From the NCBI GenBank assembly GCA_947631025.1, contig CANRKA010000007.1, positions 1 to 44,374 on the forward strand: a DNA stretch of 44,374 nt, read 5' to 3'. The position numbers and the translations under genes are program-made. Shown here piece by piece: positions 29,095 to 39,011 of this stretch. The DNA is from an uncultured Clostridia bacterium (GTDB taxonomy: Bacteria; Bacillota; Clostridia; TANB77; CAG-508). The notes below the pieces were generated by a model. That model saw only the letters and a program-made list of their open reading frames with translations. It had not been told where the DNA came from and made no database searches. Numbering within the stretch: the stretch's first letter is position 1; each line of letters opens with the position of its first letter.

Positions 29095-29277
29095 AATTTA
29101 TTACCTCCTTTTTATATAGTATATTATTTTTAAAGGTATTATGTGACTGTAAACATATTTAATTTTGTAATGTTATTGTAAATATCAGTCACTATATTCA
29201 TTTAAAAATCTTTATTGCAAATTTTAAATATTATTGTATTTATTTAAATTTTTTTATATAATTTAGATGGTGATTAT

Positions 29278-29922
29278 ATGAATAATAAAGATTATATAAA
29301 GTTAATAAATTTATTAAAATCTTCGTATCCTAATGCTAAATGTAGTTTAAATTTTAATACTCCTTTTGAGCTTGTAGTTGCTGTTATGCTCTCTGCACAA
29401 TGCACAGATAAAAGAGTAAATTTAACAACACCTACTTTATTTAAAAAATATCCTAATATTGAAGCTTTTGCTAACGCAGATTTAATCGAATTAGAAGAAA
29501 TAATACATCCTTGTGGATTTTATAAAAATAAAGCTAAAAATATAATTGCAACTGCAAAAAAAGTTATTACAGATTTTAATGGAGTTGTACCAAGTACAAT
29601 GGAAGAGCTTTTAACACTACCAGGTGTTGGTAGAAAAAGCGCTAATGTTATTTTATTGGAAGTATTTAACATTGCACAAGGTATTGCGGTTGATACACAT
29701 TGCAAGCGTATTTCAAATAGAATTGGTCTTTCAAACGAAAAGGACCCTTCTAAAATAGAAATGGATTTACTTAAAATTTTTCCTAAAGAATATTTAAAAG
29801 ATATAAATCATTTACTTATATATTTTGGAAGAGATATATGTAATGCCAAAAAACCAAAATGCGATTTTTGTCCTATTAAGGAATTTTGTAAATGTTATAC
29901 TTCTTCTGTTAAATTTCGTTGA
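29278..29922 (+). CDS. nth: Endonuclease III
   Basis: 214 aa; LSAQCTDKRVN, LPGVGRKSANVILLEVF, VDTHCKRISNRIGL, C-terminal Cys cluster. Confidence 0.97.
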   Translation: MNNKDYIKLINLLKSSYPNAKCSLNFNTPFELVVAVMLSAQCTDKRVNLTTPTLFKKYPNIEAFANADLIELEEIIHPCGFYKNKAKNIIATAKKVITDFNGVVPSTMEELLTLPGVGRKSANVILLEVFNIAQGIAVDTHCKRISNRIGLSNEKDPSKIEMDLLKIFPKEYLKDINHLLIYFGRDICNAKKPKCDFCPIKEFCKCYTSSVKFR

Positions 29923-29980
29923 CAAATTTATATTTAAGTTATATATTCTTATATATAATTTTTTACAAGGGAGGAAAAAA

Positions 29981-31156
29981 ATGTTAAAAAACAAAAAAAC
30001 AAAAATTTTATTAAGTTTATTATTAATAATAACTTTAATTACACCTTTTAGTTTTGCAGACGATGAGGAAAGTGCAGTTGCAAATGAAAACATCGAAGCA
30101 ACTACAGAAGAAGTCGTAAATGAAGATAATTCTCAAGAAAATCCAGAAGAAGTTCAAAATTCTGTAGGTAAAGATATTTATCAAGGAGATTTATACTTAT
30201 TTGAAGACAATATTACAATGGACAAATTAGTTGATGGTAATGTTTATATCTTTGGAAATAATGTAAAAGTAACTGGTCAAGTTGCAGGAAATTTATTTGT
30301 TATGGCTAATAAAGTTACTTTTGAAGATGCTTATATAGAATCTTCTACTTATATTTTAGCAAATGAAGTTTATTTTAAAGCAGTTTCATCAGATTTATAT
30401 GTTGCATGTAATACTTTAGAAATTCCAACAGATTATGGAGTTTATAGAGACCTTAAATGTGCTGGAAATTCAATTTCTATTGTAGGTATTATTGGTAGAA
30501 ATGCTAATATAGAATGCACTACACTTTCATTAGAAAAAGATGGAGCAAAAGCAGATATATATGGAAATTTAGAATATAGTAGTGCAACTGAAATTACAGT
30601 TCCAGAAGGAGCAATTCAAGGAAATGTAAAATATTCTCCAATTGCAGAAAATACAAAAACTAAAGATACTGTTTTAGACTATATTTTTAGTGCAATAACT
30701 GCTATTGTATTTGCATTAGTAATATATGGATTGGCATTATTATTTACTAAAGACTCTATAGAAAAATGTACAAAAATTACTTCTAATAAATTTTTACCAG
30801 CATTTGGAATTGGTTTGTTAGCTTTAATTATTGTTCCAATAGTAAGTATATTATTAATGATTAGTGTTATAGGATTACCTGTTGCATTTACACTTCTTGC
30901 ACTATATGGATTGTTAATTGCAATTTCAACATCTGTATTTGCAATTTGTATTTCAAATATTATATGTAATAAATTAAATAAAACTAATAAATGGCTTACA
31001 GCATTATTTGTTGCAATAATCTCATTATTAATATATATATTAGGAATTATTCCTTATATCGGTTTCTTAAAACTATTATTAGTTATTTTAGGATTTGGAA
31101 TAATAACTATGTGTATACTTTTTAAAAATATAAAATTTGAAAAAGCAACTAAATAA
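29981..31156 (+). CDS. Secreted/membrane polymer-forming (bactofilin-like) repeat protein with C-terminal TM segments
   Basis: signal peptide MLKNKKTKILLSLLLIITLITPFSFA; GDLYLFEDNITMDKLVDGNVYIFGNNVKVTGQVAGNLFVMANKV repeats; start after GGGAGG. Confidence 0.75.
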   Translation: MLKNKKTKILLSLLLIITLITPFSFADDEESAVANENIEATTEEVVNEDNSQENPEEVQNSVGKDIYQGDLYLFEDNITMDKLVDGNVYIFGNNVKVTGQVAGNLFVMANKVTFEDAYIESSTYILANEVYFKAVSSDLYVACNTLEIPTDYGVYRDLKCAGNSISIVGIIGRNANIECTTLSLEKDGAKADIYGNLEYSSATEITVPEGAIQGNVKYSPIAENTKTKDTVLDYIFSAITAIVFALVIYGLALLFTKDSIEKCTKITSNKFLPAFGIGLLALIIVPIVSILLMISVIGLPVAFTLLALYGLLIAISTSVFAICISNIICNKLNKTNKWLTALFVAIISLLIYILGIIPYIGFLKLLLVILGFGIITMCILFKNIKFEKATK

Positions 31157-31200
31157 AAAAATAATAAAAACCGCTTTTACAGCGGTTTTTATTATTTTTT
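31156..31200. terminator. Bidirectional terminator
   Basis: AAAAAATAATAAAAACCGCT / AGCGGTTTTTATTATTTTTT. Confidence 0.85.
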
Positions 31201-31214
31201 GACTTTACAATAAA

Positions 31215-31874
31215 TTAGTTTTTTAGTTGTTGTATAGTTTCTTTATAGTCATCTGAGTTAATTATACATGTTCCTGCAACTATTATATTTGCTCCTGCTT
31301 CTTTTAAGATTTTAATATTTTCTATATTTATTCCACCATCTACCTCTATATCTATGTCTATATCATTATCTTGTATAAATTCTTTAACGCTTCTTATCTT
31401 CTCTATTGTAAACTCTATTAATTTTTGACCACCTTCTCCTGGTTCAACTGTCATTATTAAAATTTGATGTACTAAAGGAAGATACTTATATACTTCTTCT
31501 ACTTTTGTATCTGGTTTTATAGCTATTCCTACCTTACAATTGTTTTCTTTAATATATTTTATTAAATCTAAAACTTCTTCTTTACTTTTTGTTGCTTCTA
31601 TTTGAAATGTTATTGTTCTAGGATTATAAATTAAAAATTTATCTATTTTTTCTTTTATATTTTGTACCATTAAGTGTACATCTAATGGTATTGTAGTAAT
31701 ATGTTTTAAATATTCCGCATATTTTTCCATTATACTTTCTGTATCATTTTGTACAAATATTCCATCCATTACATCTATATGAAAATAGTCTGTATGAGCC
31801 ACTTCTAGGTCATAAAATGTTTTTATACTTTCTTCTGGATTTACATTTAATATTGAGGTTGAAACTTCTACCAT
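31215..31874 (-). CDS. rpe: Ribulose-phosphate 3-epimerase
   Basis: 219 aa; FHIDVMDGIFVQN, DVHLMV, MTVEPGEGGQKLI, VDGGIN. Confidence 0.97.
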   Translation of the reverse strand: MVEVSTSILNVNPEESIKTFYDLEVAHTDYFHIDVMDGIFVQNDTESIMEKYAEYLKHITTIPLDVHLMVQNIKEKIDKFLIYNPRTITFQIEATKSKEEVLDLIKYIKENNCKVGIAIKPDTKVEEVYKYLPLVHQILIMTVEPGEGGQKLIEFTIEKIRSVKEFIQDNDIDIDIEVDGGINIENIKILKEAGANIIVAGTCIINSDDYKETIQQLKN

Positions 31875-32749
31875 TTGTGTTCCTCCTTATCTTTTAATTC
31901 TTCATATATTTTTATGTATCTTTTATATCTTTCTTGTGAAATTTTATTTTCTTCTAAAGCCTTTTTTATTCCACAATTTTGTTCTTTTATATGTGAGCAT
32001 CCAACAAATTCACAATATTTTATATATTCTTTAAATTCTACAAAAAATTGTGCTAAATTCTCTGCTTCAGTTTCTGTTATTTCAAATGATGAAAAACCAG
32101 GTGTATCTGCAATAAATGTATTTTCTTCTAATTCATAAAGGCAAATATTTGTGGTTGTATTTTTTCCTTTTTTATTTTTTAGGCTTATACTTCCCTCAAG
32201 TGTTTTACTTTCTTTAAATAAGTTGTTTAATAATGTAGACTTTCCTACACCAGAATTACCAGAAAATGCACTTATTTTATTTTTTAAAATTTCTTTTAGC
32301 TCATCTATTCCTTCTTTTGTTTTTGCACAAGTTTTTATTATTTTATAGTTTGTTTTTTTATACTGCTTCTCTATTTCTTTTACCGTATTTTCATCTAAAT
32401 CTATTTTATTTATAAGTATTATCGGTTTTATTTTTAATATTTCTGCAAAAACTAATTGTTTATCTAGCATTAATAAATCTGGTTTTGGCATTTTGCTTGA
32501 TATAACAAAAATTAATTGATCTAAATTAGCAAGTTTTGGCCTTTTTATATAATTTTTTCTTGGTAATATTTCTTCTATTATCCCTGTTTTTTTATTTTCA
32601 TCAACTATACTAACATTTACATTATCTCCTACAACAGGTTTTAATTTTTCTTTTTTAAATTTTCCTCTTGCATCACATGTATATATGTTAACATCTATTT
32701 TTACAGAATATTTATTTGAAATATTATCAATTATTTTTCCTTGTATCAT
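31868..32749 (-). CDS. rsgA: Ribosome small subunit GTPase RsgA
   Basis: 293 aa; SGNSGVGKSTLLNNL, DTPGFSSFE, CEFVGCSHIKEQNCGIKKALEE. Confidence 0.97.
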   Translation of the reverse strand: MIQGKIIDNISNKYSVKIDVNIYTCDARGKFKKEKLKPVVGDNVNVSIVDENKKTGIIEEILPRKNYIKRPKLANLDQLIFVISSKMPKPDLLMLDKQLVFAEILKIKPIILINKIDLDENTVKEIEKQYKKTNYKIIKTCAKTKEGIDELKEILKNKISAFSGNSGVGKSTLLNNLFKESKTLEGSISLKNKKGKNTTTNICLYELEENTFIADTPGFSSFEITETEAENLAQFFVEFKEYIKYCEFVGCSHIKEQNCGIKKALEENKISQERYKRYIKIYEELKDKEEHKW

Positions 32750-32768
32750 AAATTCTCCTATTTATTTA

Positions 32769-32788
32769 GGACGCAGCACGCCGCGTCC
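32769..32788. repeat. GC-rich palindromic repeat, copy R3
   Basis: GGACGCAGCACGCCGCGTCC between rsgA and prkC. Confidence 0.75.
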
Positions 32789-32815
32789 TAACATCGCTTT
32801 AAATTAATTTATTTG

Positions 32816-34771
32816 TTAATTTGCTGTGTATGTTGTTTCTTTAGTTAAATCTAAGCTTTTTGTTCTTGTAAAACTTGCACCATTTCCATCTTGTATATTT
32901 ACAACTATACTAACTATTCCTTTTCCTGAGAAACTTGTAGAAATAGCTGTTGAATTTTTATCTACATTTGATTGTGTAAATATAGATGTTCCATTAACCT
33001 TTATATCAATTTTTGCTTTTTTTGATGAATCTGTTAAATCTGAATCTGATGTATCATATCCACCTGTTATACTTTTTACATTTACTATTATTGTTCCAGA
33101 CTTTGACTCTGCTTTATTTACTGTTATTGTAACTGTAGTACCTTCTTCTACTGTATTTCCAGATTCTATATCTTGTTTTAAAACTATTCCTTCTTCTTTT
33201 GAGCTATCATATTCATAATTTACAGAAACTTTTAGTTTCACATTTTCTATTGCTTTTCTAGCATCTGCTTCTGTTTTTCCTGTTAGAGTTGGAACACTTA
33301 TTTTATTTACTCCTGTGCTTACAGTTATTATAATTGTACTTCCAGCGTTTACTTCCTTATTTGCCTCTATATCTTGTTTTACAACATATCCTTCTTCAAC
33401 TTTTTTGCTATTTTCTTCTTCAATTTCTACTATTAAACCTATTTCTTCTAATGCTTTTATTGCATCTTCTTTTTTCATTCCTGCAACTTTTGGAACTTTA
33501 ACAATTTCTGTTCCTTTACTTATAACAAGTTTTACTGTACTCTTTTGCTTAACTTCTTTTGTTAATTCTGAATTTGGATTTTGAGATATTATTTTTCCTT
33601 CTTCAACATCAACACTAAATTGTTCCTCAAATTCAAGAATAAGTTTTAAATCTTTTGCTTTGTCCTCAGCTTCTTGTCTTGACATTCCTACAAAATTTGG
33701 AAGTTCTACATTTTTAGTAGAAGTTAAATTTACAATTAGTGCAGTTCCACCAAATGCAAACATAAATATAAGTATTGCACCAATAATAAATGATAATATT
33801 TTATGATTTTCAATAAACTGTTTTAATTTATTTTTTTTCTTTCTATTTTTTCTACTATTTGTATTTTCTTCATCAATTGGTGTAAATCTTTGAGTCTCAA
33901 AACTATTATCATTGCCTCTTATGTAAACAAAATCTCCATCTGGTCTTTTTAAAGCCATATTTAAATCTCTTAACATTTCTGTTGCTGTTTGATAACGTAA
34001 ATTACTATCTTTCTGCATAGCCTTTACTATTATATTATTAACAGCAGTTGGTATATCTGGGTTTACTTCTACTGGTTCAATAATTTCCTCTTGCATATGT
34101 TTTAAAGCAATAGAAACAGCTGTATCTGCATCAAAAGGAACTCTCCCTGTTAACATTTCATACATAACAACACCTAGTGAATATAAATCTGATTTTTCGT
34201 CTGTATATCCACCACGAGCATGTTCTGGAGAGAAATAATGTACAGAACCAATGGTATTTCCAAAAGCTGTTATTGTAGAATTAGATACTACTTTTGCAAT
34301 TCCAAAGTCTGTAACCTTTGCAATTCCATCTTCTGTGATAATAATATTATGTGGTTTTATATCTCTATGAATAATTTTGTTTTTATGAGCTACTTCTAAA
34401 GCAGAAGCAATCTGTGTTGTAATATTTATTGACCATTTCCAAGGTAATTTTCCTTCTTCATTTATAATTTGTTTTAAAGTTTTACCTTTTATTAATTCCA
34501 TTACAATATAATACAAATTATCTTCATGTCCAACATCATATATAGAAACAATATTAGGATGTGTCAAGCTTGCAGCTGACTGTGCTTCTGCTGCAAATTT
34601 TTTAATAAATTCTTCATCTGTTGTAAATTCATCTTTTAATACTTTTATTGCAACATATCTATTTAGTACATGACATTTAGCTTTGTATACTGTTGCCATT
34701 CCACCATTTCCTATTTTTTCTATTATCTCATATCTGTTACCTAACATTTTACCTTCTAGGTTCATTTCCAT
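32816..34771 (-). CDS. prkC: PASTA-domain Ser/Thr protein kinase (PrkC/Stk/IreK type)
   Basis: 651 aa; kinase motifs HRDIKPHN, DFGIAKV; TM; three PASTA repeats. Confidence 0.97.
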   Translation of the reverse strand: MEMNLEGKMLGNRYEIIEKIGNGGMATVYKAKCHVLNRYVAIKVLKDEFTTDEEFIKKFAAEAQSAASLTHPNIVSIYDVGHEDNLYYIVMELIKGKTLKQIINEEGKLPWKWSINITTQIASALEVAHKNKIIHRDIKPHNIIITEDGIAKVTDFGIAKVVSNSTITAFGNTIGSVHYFSPEHARGGYTDEKSDLYSLGVVMYEMLTGRVPFDADTAVSIALKHMQEEIIEPVEVNPDIPTAVNNIIVKAMQKDSNLRYQTATEMLRDLNMALKRPDGDFVYIRGNDNSFETQRFTPIDEENTNSRKNRKKKNKLKQFIENHKILSFIIGAILIFMFAFGGTALIVNLTSTKNVELPNFVGMSRQEAEDKAKDLKLILEFEEQFSVDVEEGKIISQNPNSELTKEVKQKSTVKLVISKGTEIVKVPKVAGMKKEDAIKALEEIGLIVEIEEENSKKVEEGYVVKQDIEANKEVNAGSTIIITVSTGVNKISVPTLTGKTEADARKAIENVKLKVSVNYEYDSSKEEGIVLKQDIESGNTVEEGTTVTITVNKAESKSGTIIVNVKSITGGYDTSDSDLTDSSKKAKIDIKVNGTSIFTQSNVDKNSTAISTSFSGKGIVSIVVNIQDGNGASFTRTKSLDLTKETTYTAN

Positions 34772-34780
34772 CTCTCCCTT

Positions 34781-35512
34781 TTAATCATTATATATAATAA
34801 GAGCTGTTATATTATCGTATCCCCCTAAATCATTTGCTCTATTTATTAAAACTTCTGCAACATTTATTTTATTGTTTATAAGTATATTATATATTTCTTT
34901 TTCTTCTATCATATTTGTTAGTCCATCTGTGTTCATTAATATAATATCATCTTTTAAAAATCCTCTAACAAATACATCTGGCTCTATATATTCTGTACAC
35001 CCTAAAGCTTTCATTAACATATTTTTTTTAGGATGATATTTTGCTTCCTCTCTAGTTATTTTTCCATCCTTAACTAAGGATTCAACATAACTATGATCTG
35101 TAGTAAGTTTTCGCATAATATGTTTTCGTATTCTATATATTCTGCTATCTCCTATATGTCCTATAAACACTTTATTTTCGTATATTAAACAAATTTCTAA
35201 AGTAGTTCCCATACCTTTTAGTTCTTCATTTTCTTTAGACTTTTCATAAACAACCATATTAGCATATTGCATTGCACTTTTTATTAAGTTTTGCATACTA
35301 TCTCTATCTTTTGGTGTATTAGTAAAATTTGTATTAATATAATTTTTTGTAGCATTAATTGCAAGTTTACTAGCTATTTCTCCACCATTGTATCCTCCCA
35401 TTCCATCTGCTACTATAAATAATTTTAATTGTTCTTTACTTTCTGGTACATAAAAATAATCTTCATTTATTTCTCTGGCCTTTCCAATATCTGTTTTTGC
35501 TTGGATATACAT
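34781..35512 (-). CDS. prpC: PP2C-type Ser/Thr phosphatase (Stp/PrpC)
   Basis: 243 aa; ADGMGGYNGGEIAS, GHIGDSRIYRI, GGYDNITALI. Confidence 0.95.
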   Translation of the reverse strand: MYIQAKTDIGKAREINEDYFYVPESKEQLKLFIVADGMGGYNGGEIASKLAINATKNYINTNFTNTPKDRDSMQNLIKSAMQYANMVVYEKSKENEELKGMGTTLEICLIYENKVFIGHIGDSRIYRIRKHIMRKLTTDHSYVESLVKDGKITREEAKYHPKKNMLMKALGCTEYIEPDVFVRGFLKDDIILMNTDGLTNMIEEKEIYNILINNKINVAEVLINRANDLGGYDNITALIIYND

Positions 35513-36548
35513 TTATTCACCTTCTTTTTTTATATTTTTTCTTCTTAATTGTCCACATGCAGCATCTATGTCTGAACCTAATTCTCTTCTTATTGTTGAT
35601 ACAATTCCATGGTCGTTTAAATAATCTCTAAATTTCATTATGTTTTCATTTGTACTTTTTGTGTAATTACCATTTTCTATTTTATTTATTGGTATTAAAT
35701 TAACATGGCATAGCATTCCTTTTAGTAATTTAACAAGTCTTTTTGCATCTTCTAAGTTATCATTATTTTCTTTTGCTAATGCATATTCAAAAGAAATTCT
35801 TTTATTTGTTTTTTCTATGTAATATTTGCACGCCTCTATTAATTTTTCTATATTATATGTATTATTTACAGGCATCATACTACTGCGCTTTTCGTTTGTT
35901 GTTGCATGTAAAGATATAGAAAGAGTACAACCGTATATTTTCATCTGCAAGCTTATATATTTTTGGAACTAAGCCACTTGTTGAAATACTTATATGCCTT
36001 GCTCCTATATTTATTCCTTTTTGATTATTCATTATTTTTACTGCATTTATTACATTATCATAGTTATCTAATGGTTCTCCTATTCCCATAAAAACAACGT
36101 TAGAAATTTTTATATTTTCTTCTCTTTCAACTGCTAATAATTGTTCTACAATTTCTCCACTACTTAGGCTTCTAATAAATTTTATGCCAGTAGATGCACA
36201 AAATTTGCACCCCATTTTGCACCCAACTTGTGATGAAACACATAAACTATATCCATGATGGTAATTCATTAATACTGTTTCTATTATGTTTCCATCTAAT
36301 ATATCAAATAAATATTTTTTTGTACCATCTTTAGATTCTTGTTTTTTTACAATTTTGTATATACATAATGTAAAATTTTCCTTTAACTTATTTCTTAAAG
36401 CAATGGAAAGATTTGTCATTTCATCAAAACTTGTAACATTTTCTTCATATATCCATTTGAAGATTTGCTCTGCTCTATATGGTTTTTCTTCAAGTTTTAT
36501 TATTTCTTCTTTCAATTCATCTAAATTATAATCTTTTATATTTTTCAT
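35513..36548 (-). pseudogene. rlmN: 23S rRNA (adenine-C2)-methyltransferase RlmN, split by a 1-nt frameshift near 35930
   Basis: ORF 35880-36548 has CKMGCKFCASTG and STSGLVPKIYKLADENI; continuation TLSISLHATTNEKRS...DIDAACGQLR is in another frame. Confidence 0.93.
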
Positions 36549-36627
36549 AATTATTCCTACTTATTTTTCTACAATTTAACTTATATCATAAAAGGCTTTA
36601 TAATTCAATATATTTTACAAAAAAACT

Positions 36628-36661
36628 AAGGAGTTGTATTACTCTTTTAATACAACTCCTT
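36628..36661 (-). terminator. rpmA terminator
   Basis: AAGGAGTTGTATT / AATACAACTCCTT. Confidence 0.8.
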
Positions 36662-36679
36662 AAATAGTTAATTTAACCT

Positions 36680-36958
36680 TTATGCCTCTTTTTTGCCTTT
36701 TTCTACTTCTGGATAAACACTTACTTGTTTTTTGTCTTTACCTTTTCTTTCAAATTTTACTATTCCAGTTTCTAATGCGTATAATGTATCATCGCTTCCA
36801 ATACCAACATTATTACCTGGATGAATATGAGTTCCTCTTTGTCTAACAAGTATGTTTCCTGCTAAAACAAATTGGCCATCAGCTCTTTTAACACCTAAAC
36901 GTTTAGATTCACTATCTCTACCGTTTTTTACACTACCTTGCCCTTTTTTATGTGCCAT
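36680..36958 (-). CDS. rpmA: 50S ribosomal protein L27 (no N-terminal extension)
   Basis: [54 protein letters not shown]. Confidence 0.98.
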   Translation of the reverse strand: MAHKKGQGSVKNGRDSESKRLGVKRADGQFVLAGNILVRQRGTHIHPGNNVGIGSDDTLYALETGIVKFERKGKDKKQVSVYPEVEKGKKEA

Positions 36959-37014
36959 GTTTATTCACTCCTTTCATAAAGTAAATTATATATCTCTTTA
37001 ATTAAATGCATTTT

Positions 37015-37485
37015 TTAAGCTTCTTTTTTTTCTTCTGCTTTTTTTGTTGTAGATTTTTTTGCAGTTGTTGTTTTTGCAGTTGTTTTTGTAGTTGTAGTTT
37101 TTGTAGTTGTTGCTTTCTTTGTAGCTGTTGCCTTTGGAGCAGTTTCTTCCTTGCTTGGTGTTTTAGTTGTAGTAGATGATTTTATAGCTGTAATTTCTAC
37201 TTTTGTGTATGGTTGTCTATGTCCTTGTTTTCTTCTATAATTCTTTTTAGCTTTATATTTGAAAACAATTATTTTTTTACCTTTTCCATGTGCTACAACT
37301 TTTCCTTCTACTTTTACACCTTTAACATAAGGATTTCCTACTTTAATTTTTCCTTCATCAGATACTAAAATTACATTACTAAAAGTAACTTTTTTACCTT
37401 CTTCAGTATCTAATTTTTCAAAGAAAATTACATCTCCTTCTGCTACTTTGTATTGTTTTCCACAGCTTTCAATTATTGCGTACAT
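37015..37485 (-). CDS. rplU: 50S ribosomal protein L21 with Lys/Thr/Ala-rich C-terminal tail
   Basis: [25 protein letters not shown]; tail [31 protein letters not shown]... Confidence 0.96.
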   Translation of the reverse strand: MYAIIESCGKQYKVAEGDVIFFEKLDTEEGKKVTFSNVILVSDEGKIKVGNPYVKGVKVEGKVVAHGKGKKIIVFKYKAKKNYRRKQGHRQPYTKVEITAIKSSTTTKTPSKEETAPKATATKKATTTKTTTTKTTAKTTTAKKSTTKKAEEKKEA

Positions 37486-37489
37486 TTAA

Positions 37490-37610
37490 AATGCACCTCC
37501 CTTTTCGTATACTCGCTAATCCTAAACCAAAGGTAGCTAATTATTTCATAGCATTTATGTACCACGATTAAGCGGATTACAGTTACTAATTTTATCACAA
37601 ATGTAATAAA
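37490..37610 (-). ncRNA. Probable L21 ribosomal-protein leader
   Basis: Structured leader (AATCCGCTTAATCGTGG...GCTACCTTTGG...AGCGAGTATACGAAAAGGGAGGTGC) directly upstream of rplU; resembles the Firmicutes L21 leader by position and motifs; not scanned. Confidence 0.6.
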
Positions 37611-37659
37611 CTTGTCAATGCCTAAAAGTAAAATCATTCTATCTTTTTGCTAAATTAGT

Positions 37660-37707
37660 AAAACCCAAGCATCTTGATATAATTAAATATCAAAATGCTT
37701 GGGTTTT
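37660..37707 (-). terminator. Terminator of the 37706-38587 lipoprotein gene
   Basis: AAAACCCAAGCATcTTGATAT / ATATCAAaATGCTTGGGTTTT. Confidence 0.8.
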
Positions 37708-38587
37708 ATTGACACTGTTTAATTTCTTCAATTAAATTTTTATATTTTATATATAGAATTTTTTTATCGTTTGTATCTATTGAATTTTTAAATTCGTTTA
37801 ATAAAATATAAGTTTTATTTATGTTATATTGATTTTTATTGTTTTTTACGTCATTTAAAATCGCATTAAATTCATTTATTGCCGATTCCGTTTGATTTTT
37901 TATTTCATCCCAATTTTCTTGTTCTATTAACGAATATGCATTTATTATTTTAGATTTTGTATTTATTAGTGCTATTTGTTTATTATCCGCTTCATAACTT
38001 TTCATAAATTCTGGTAAATACTGGTATAGTTTTGAAATCATTATTAAAGAATTTTGTTTATCTTTACTTTCTATATATTTTGTTGCTTGATCTAAATCTT
38101 TGCTAAAACCTGCAATGTTATTGTTATTTCCTTTTTTACTTATGTCTATTATAATTTCTGACCATGACATATATATATCTTCTATACTATTTTGTAAACT
38201 ATCCCAATCTAATTCATCCGTATTTAATTGTTCTTCTTCTACACTATATTTTTCTTTGCTATTGCTAGAGGAACTAGAGTTGTCTTCAGTTTTACTGCTA
38301 TTATCTTTTTCGGTAGAACTATTATTGCTTTGTCCTTCATTACTATTTTCTTTTGTATTATTTTTTTCTTTATCATCTTCTTTAACTATTTCAAATTCTT
38401 CAATACTTATATTATTTAATTTATTACCAATATTGATTAATTTATCACTTAAATATAATATTTCTTCATTTAATTTTTCTTTTAATTGTTCTTCTTCAGT
38501 AGGTTTTTTACTATTGTTCCAAATTGCAAATGTGCATGCTCCTAATAACAAAATAACAACTAATATAATACTAATTTTTTTATACAT
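37706..38587 (-). CDS. Putative lipoprotein, unknown function
   Basis: 293 aa; lipobox LLGAC; Ser/Asn/Glu-rich linker then helical domain. Confidence 0.75.
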   Translation of the reverse strand: MYKKISIILVVILLLGACTFAIWNNSKKPTEEEQLKEKLNEEILYLSDKLINIGNKLNNISIEEFEIVKEDDKEKNNTKENSNEGQSNNSSTEKDNSSKTEDNSSSSSNSKEKYSVEEEQLNTDELDWDSLQNSIEDIYMSWSEIIIDISKKGNNNNIAGFSKDLDQATKYIESKDKQNSLIMISKLYQYLPEFMKSYEADNKQIALINTKSKIINAYSLIEQENWDEIKNQTESAINEFNAILNDVKNNKNQYNINKTYILLNEFKNSIDTNDKKILYIKYKNLIEEIKQCQ

Positions 38588-38699
38588 TATATTTTTCCTC
38601 CAATAATTATTATTTCCTTCTTTTTGCCAAATATTCCATTGTATAAGTATTTATAAACTAATAATACTATTAGTATAATTTTTTATTATGGAGTTTTTT

Positions 38700-38981
38700 A
38701 TGAATACAAGTGTAAATTTATTTAGTATGAAAAAAGGTGAAATTCTTAAATTTTTAAAATTATTTTATGATTACAGTATAGAAATTGAAGATGACTTACA
38801 TTGGAAAAAAGTTTTTGAAAATCCTATTGAAATGGTAGACTTAATTGGGAGTTTTATAGATAATAATGATAAATTTAAAATTACTATGTGGATTTGTTTA
38901 GATAAAGATGTTTTAATAAATGTTAACTCAACAAATGCTAATAATATTATAAAATATCTTTTTGAACGATACCCTTATTAA
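38700..38981 (+). CDS. Hypothetical small protein
   Basis: MNTSVNLFSMKKGEILKFLKLFYDYSIEIEDDLHWKKVFENPIEMVDLIGSF. Confidence 0.65.
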   Translation: MNTSVNLFSMKKGEILKFLKLFYDYSIEIEDDLHWKKVFENPIEMVDLIGSFIDNNDKFKITMWICLDKDVLINVNSTNANNIIKYLFERYPY

Positions 38982-39011
38982 TATTATTAGCATTTAATTT
39001 AATATTTATTT

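Noticed and set aside
29812-30093. Minus ORF opposite nth/polymer-forming gene
   Set aside because: Low-complexity shadow ORF opposite well-supported coding sequence.
35880-35950. Programmed ribosomal frameshift in rlmN
   Set aside because: No slippery heptamer plus pseudoknot recognised; a simple 1-nt insertion explains it.
38100-38606. Plus-strand ORF opposite the lipoprotein
   Set aside because: Leu/Ser/Phe-rich shadow of the Glu/Ser/Asn-rich minus-strand gene.
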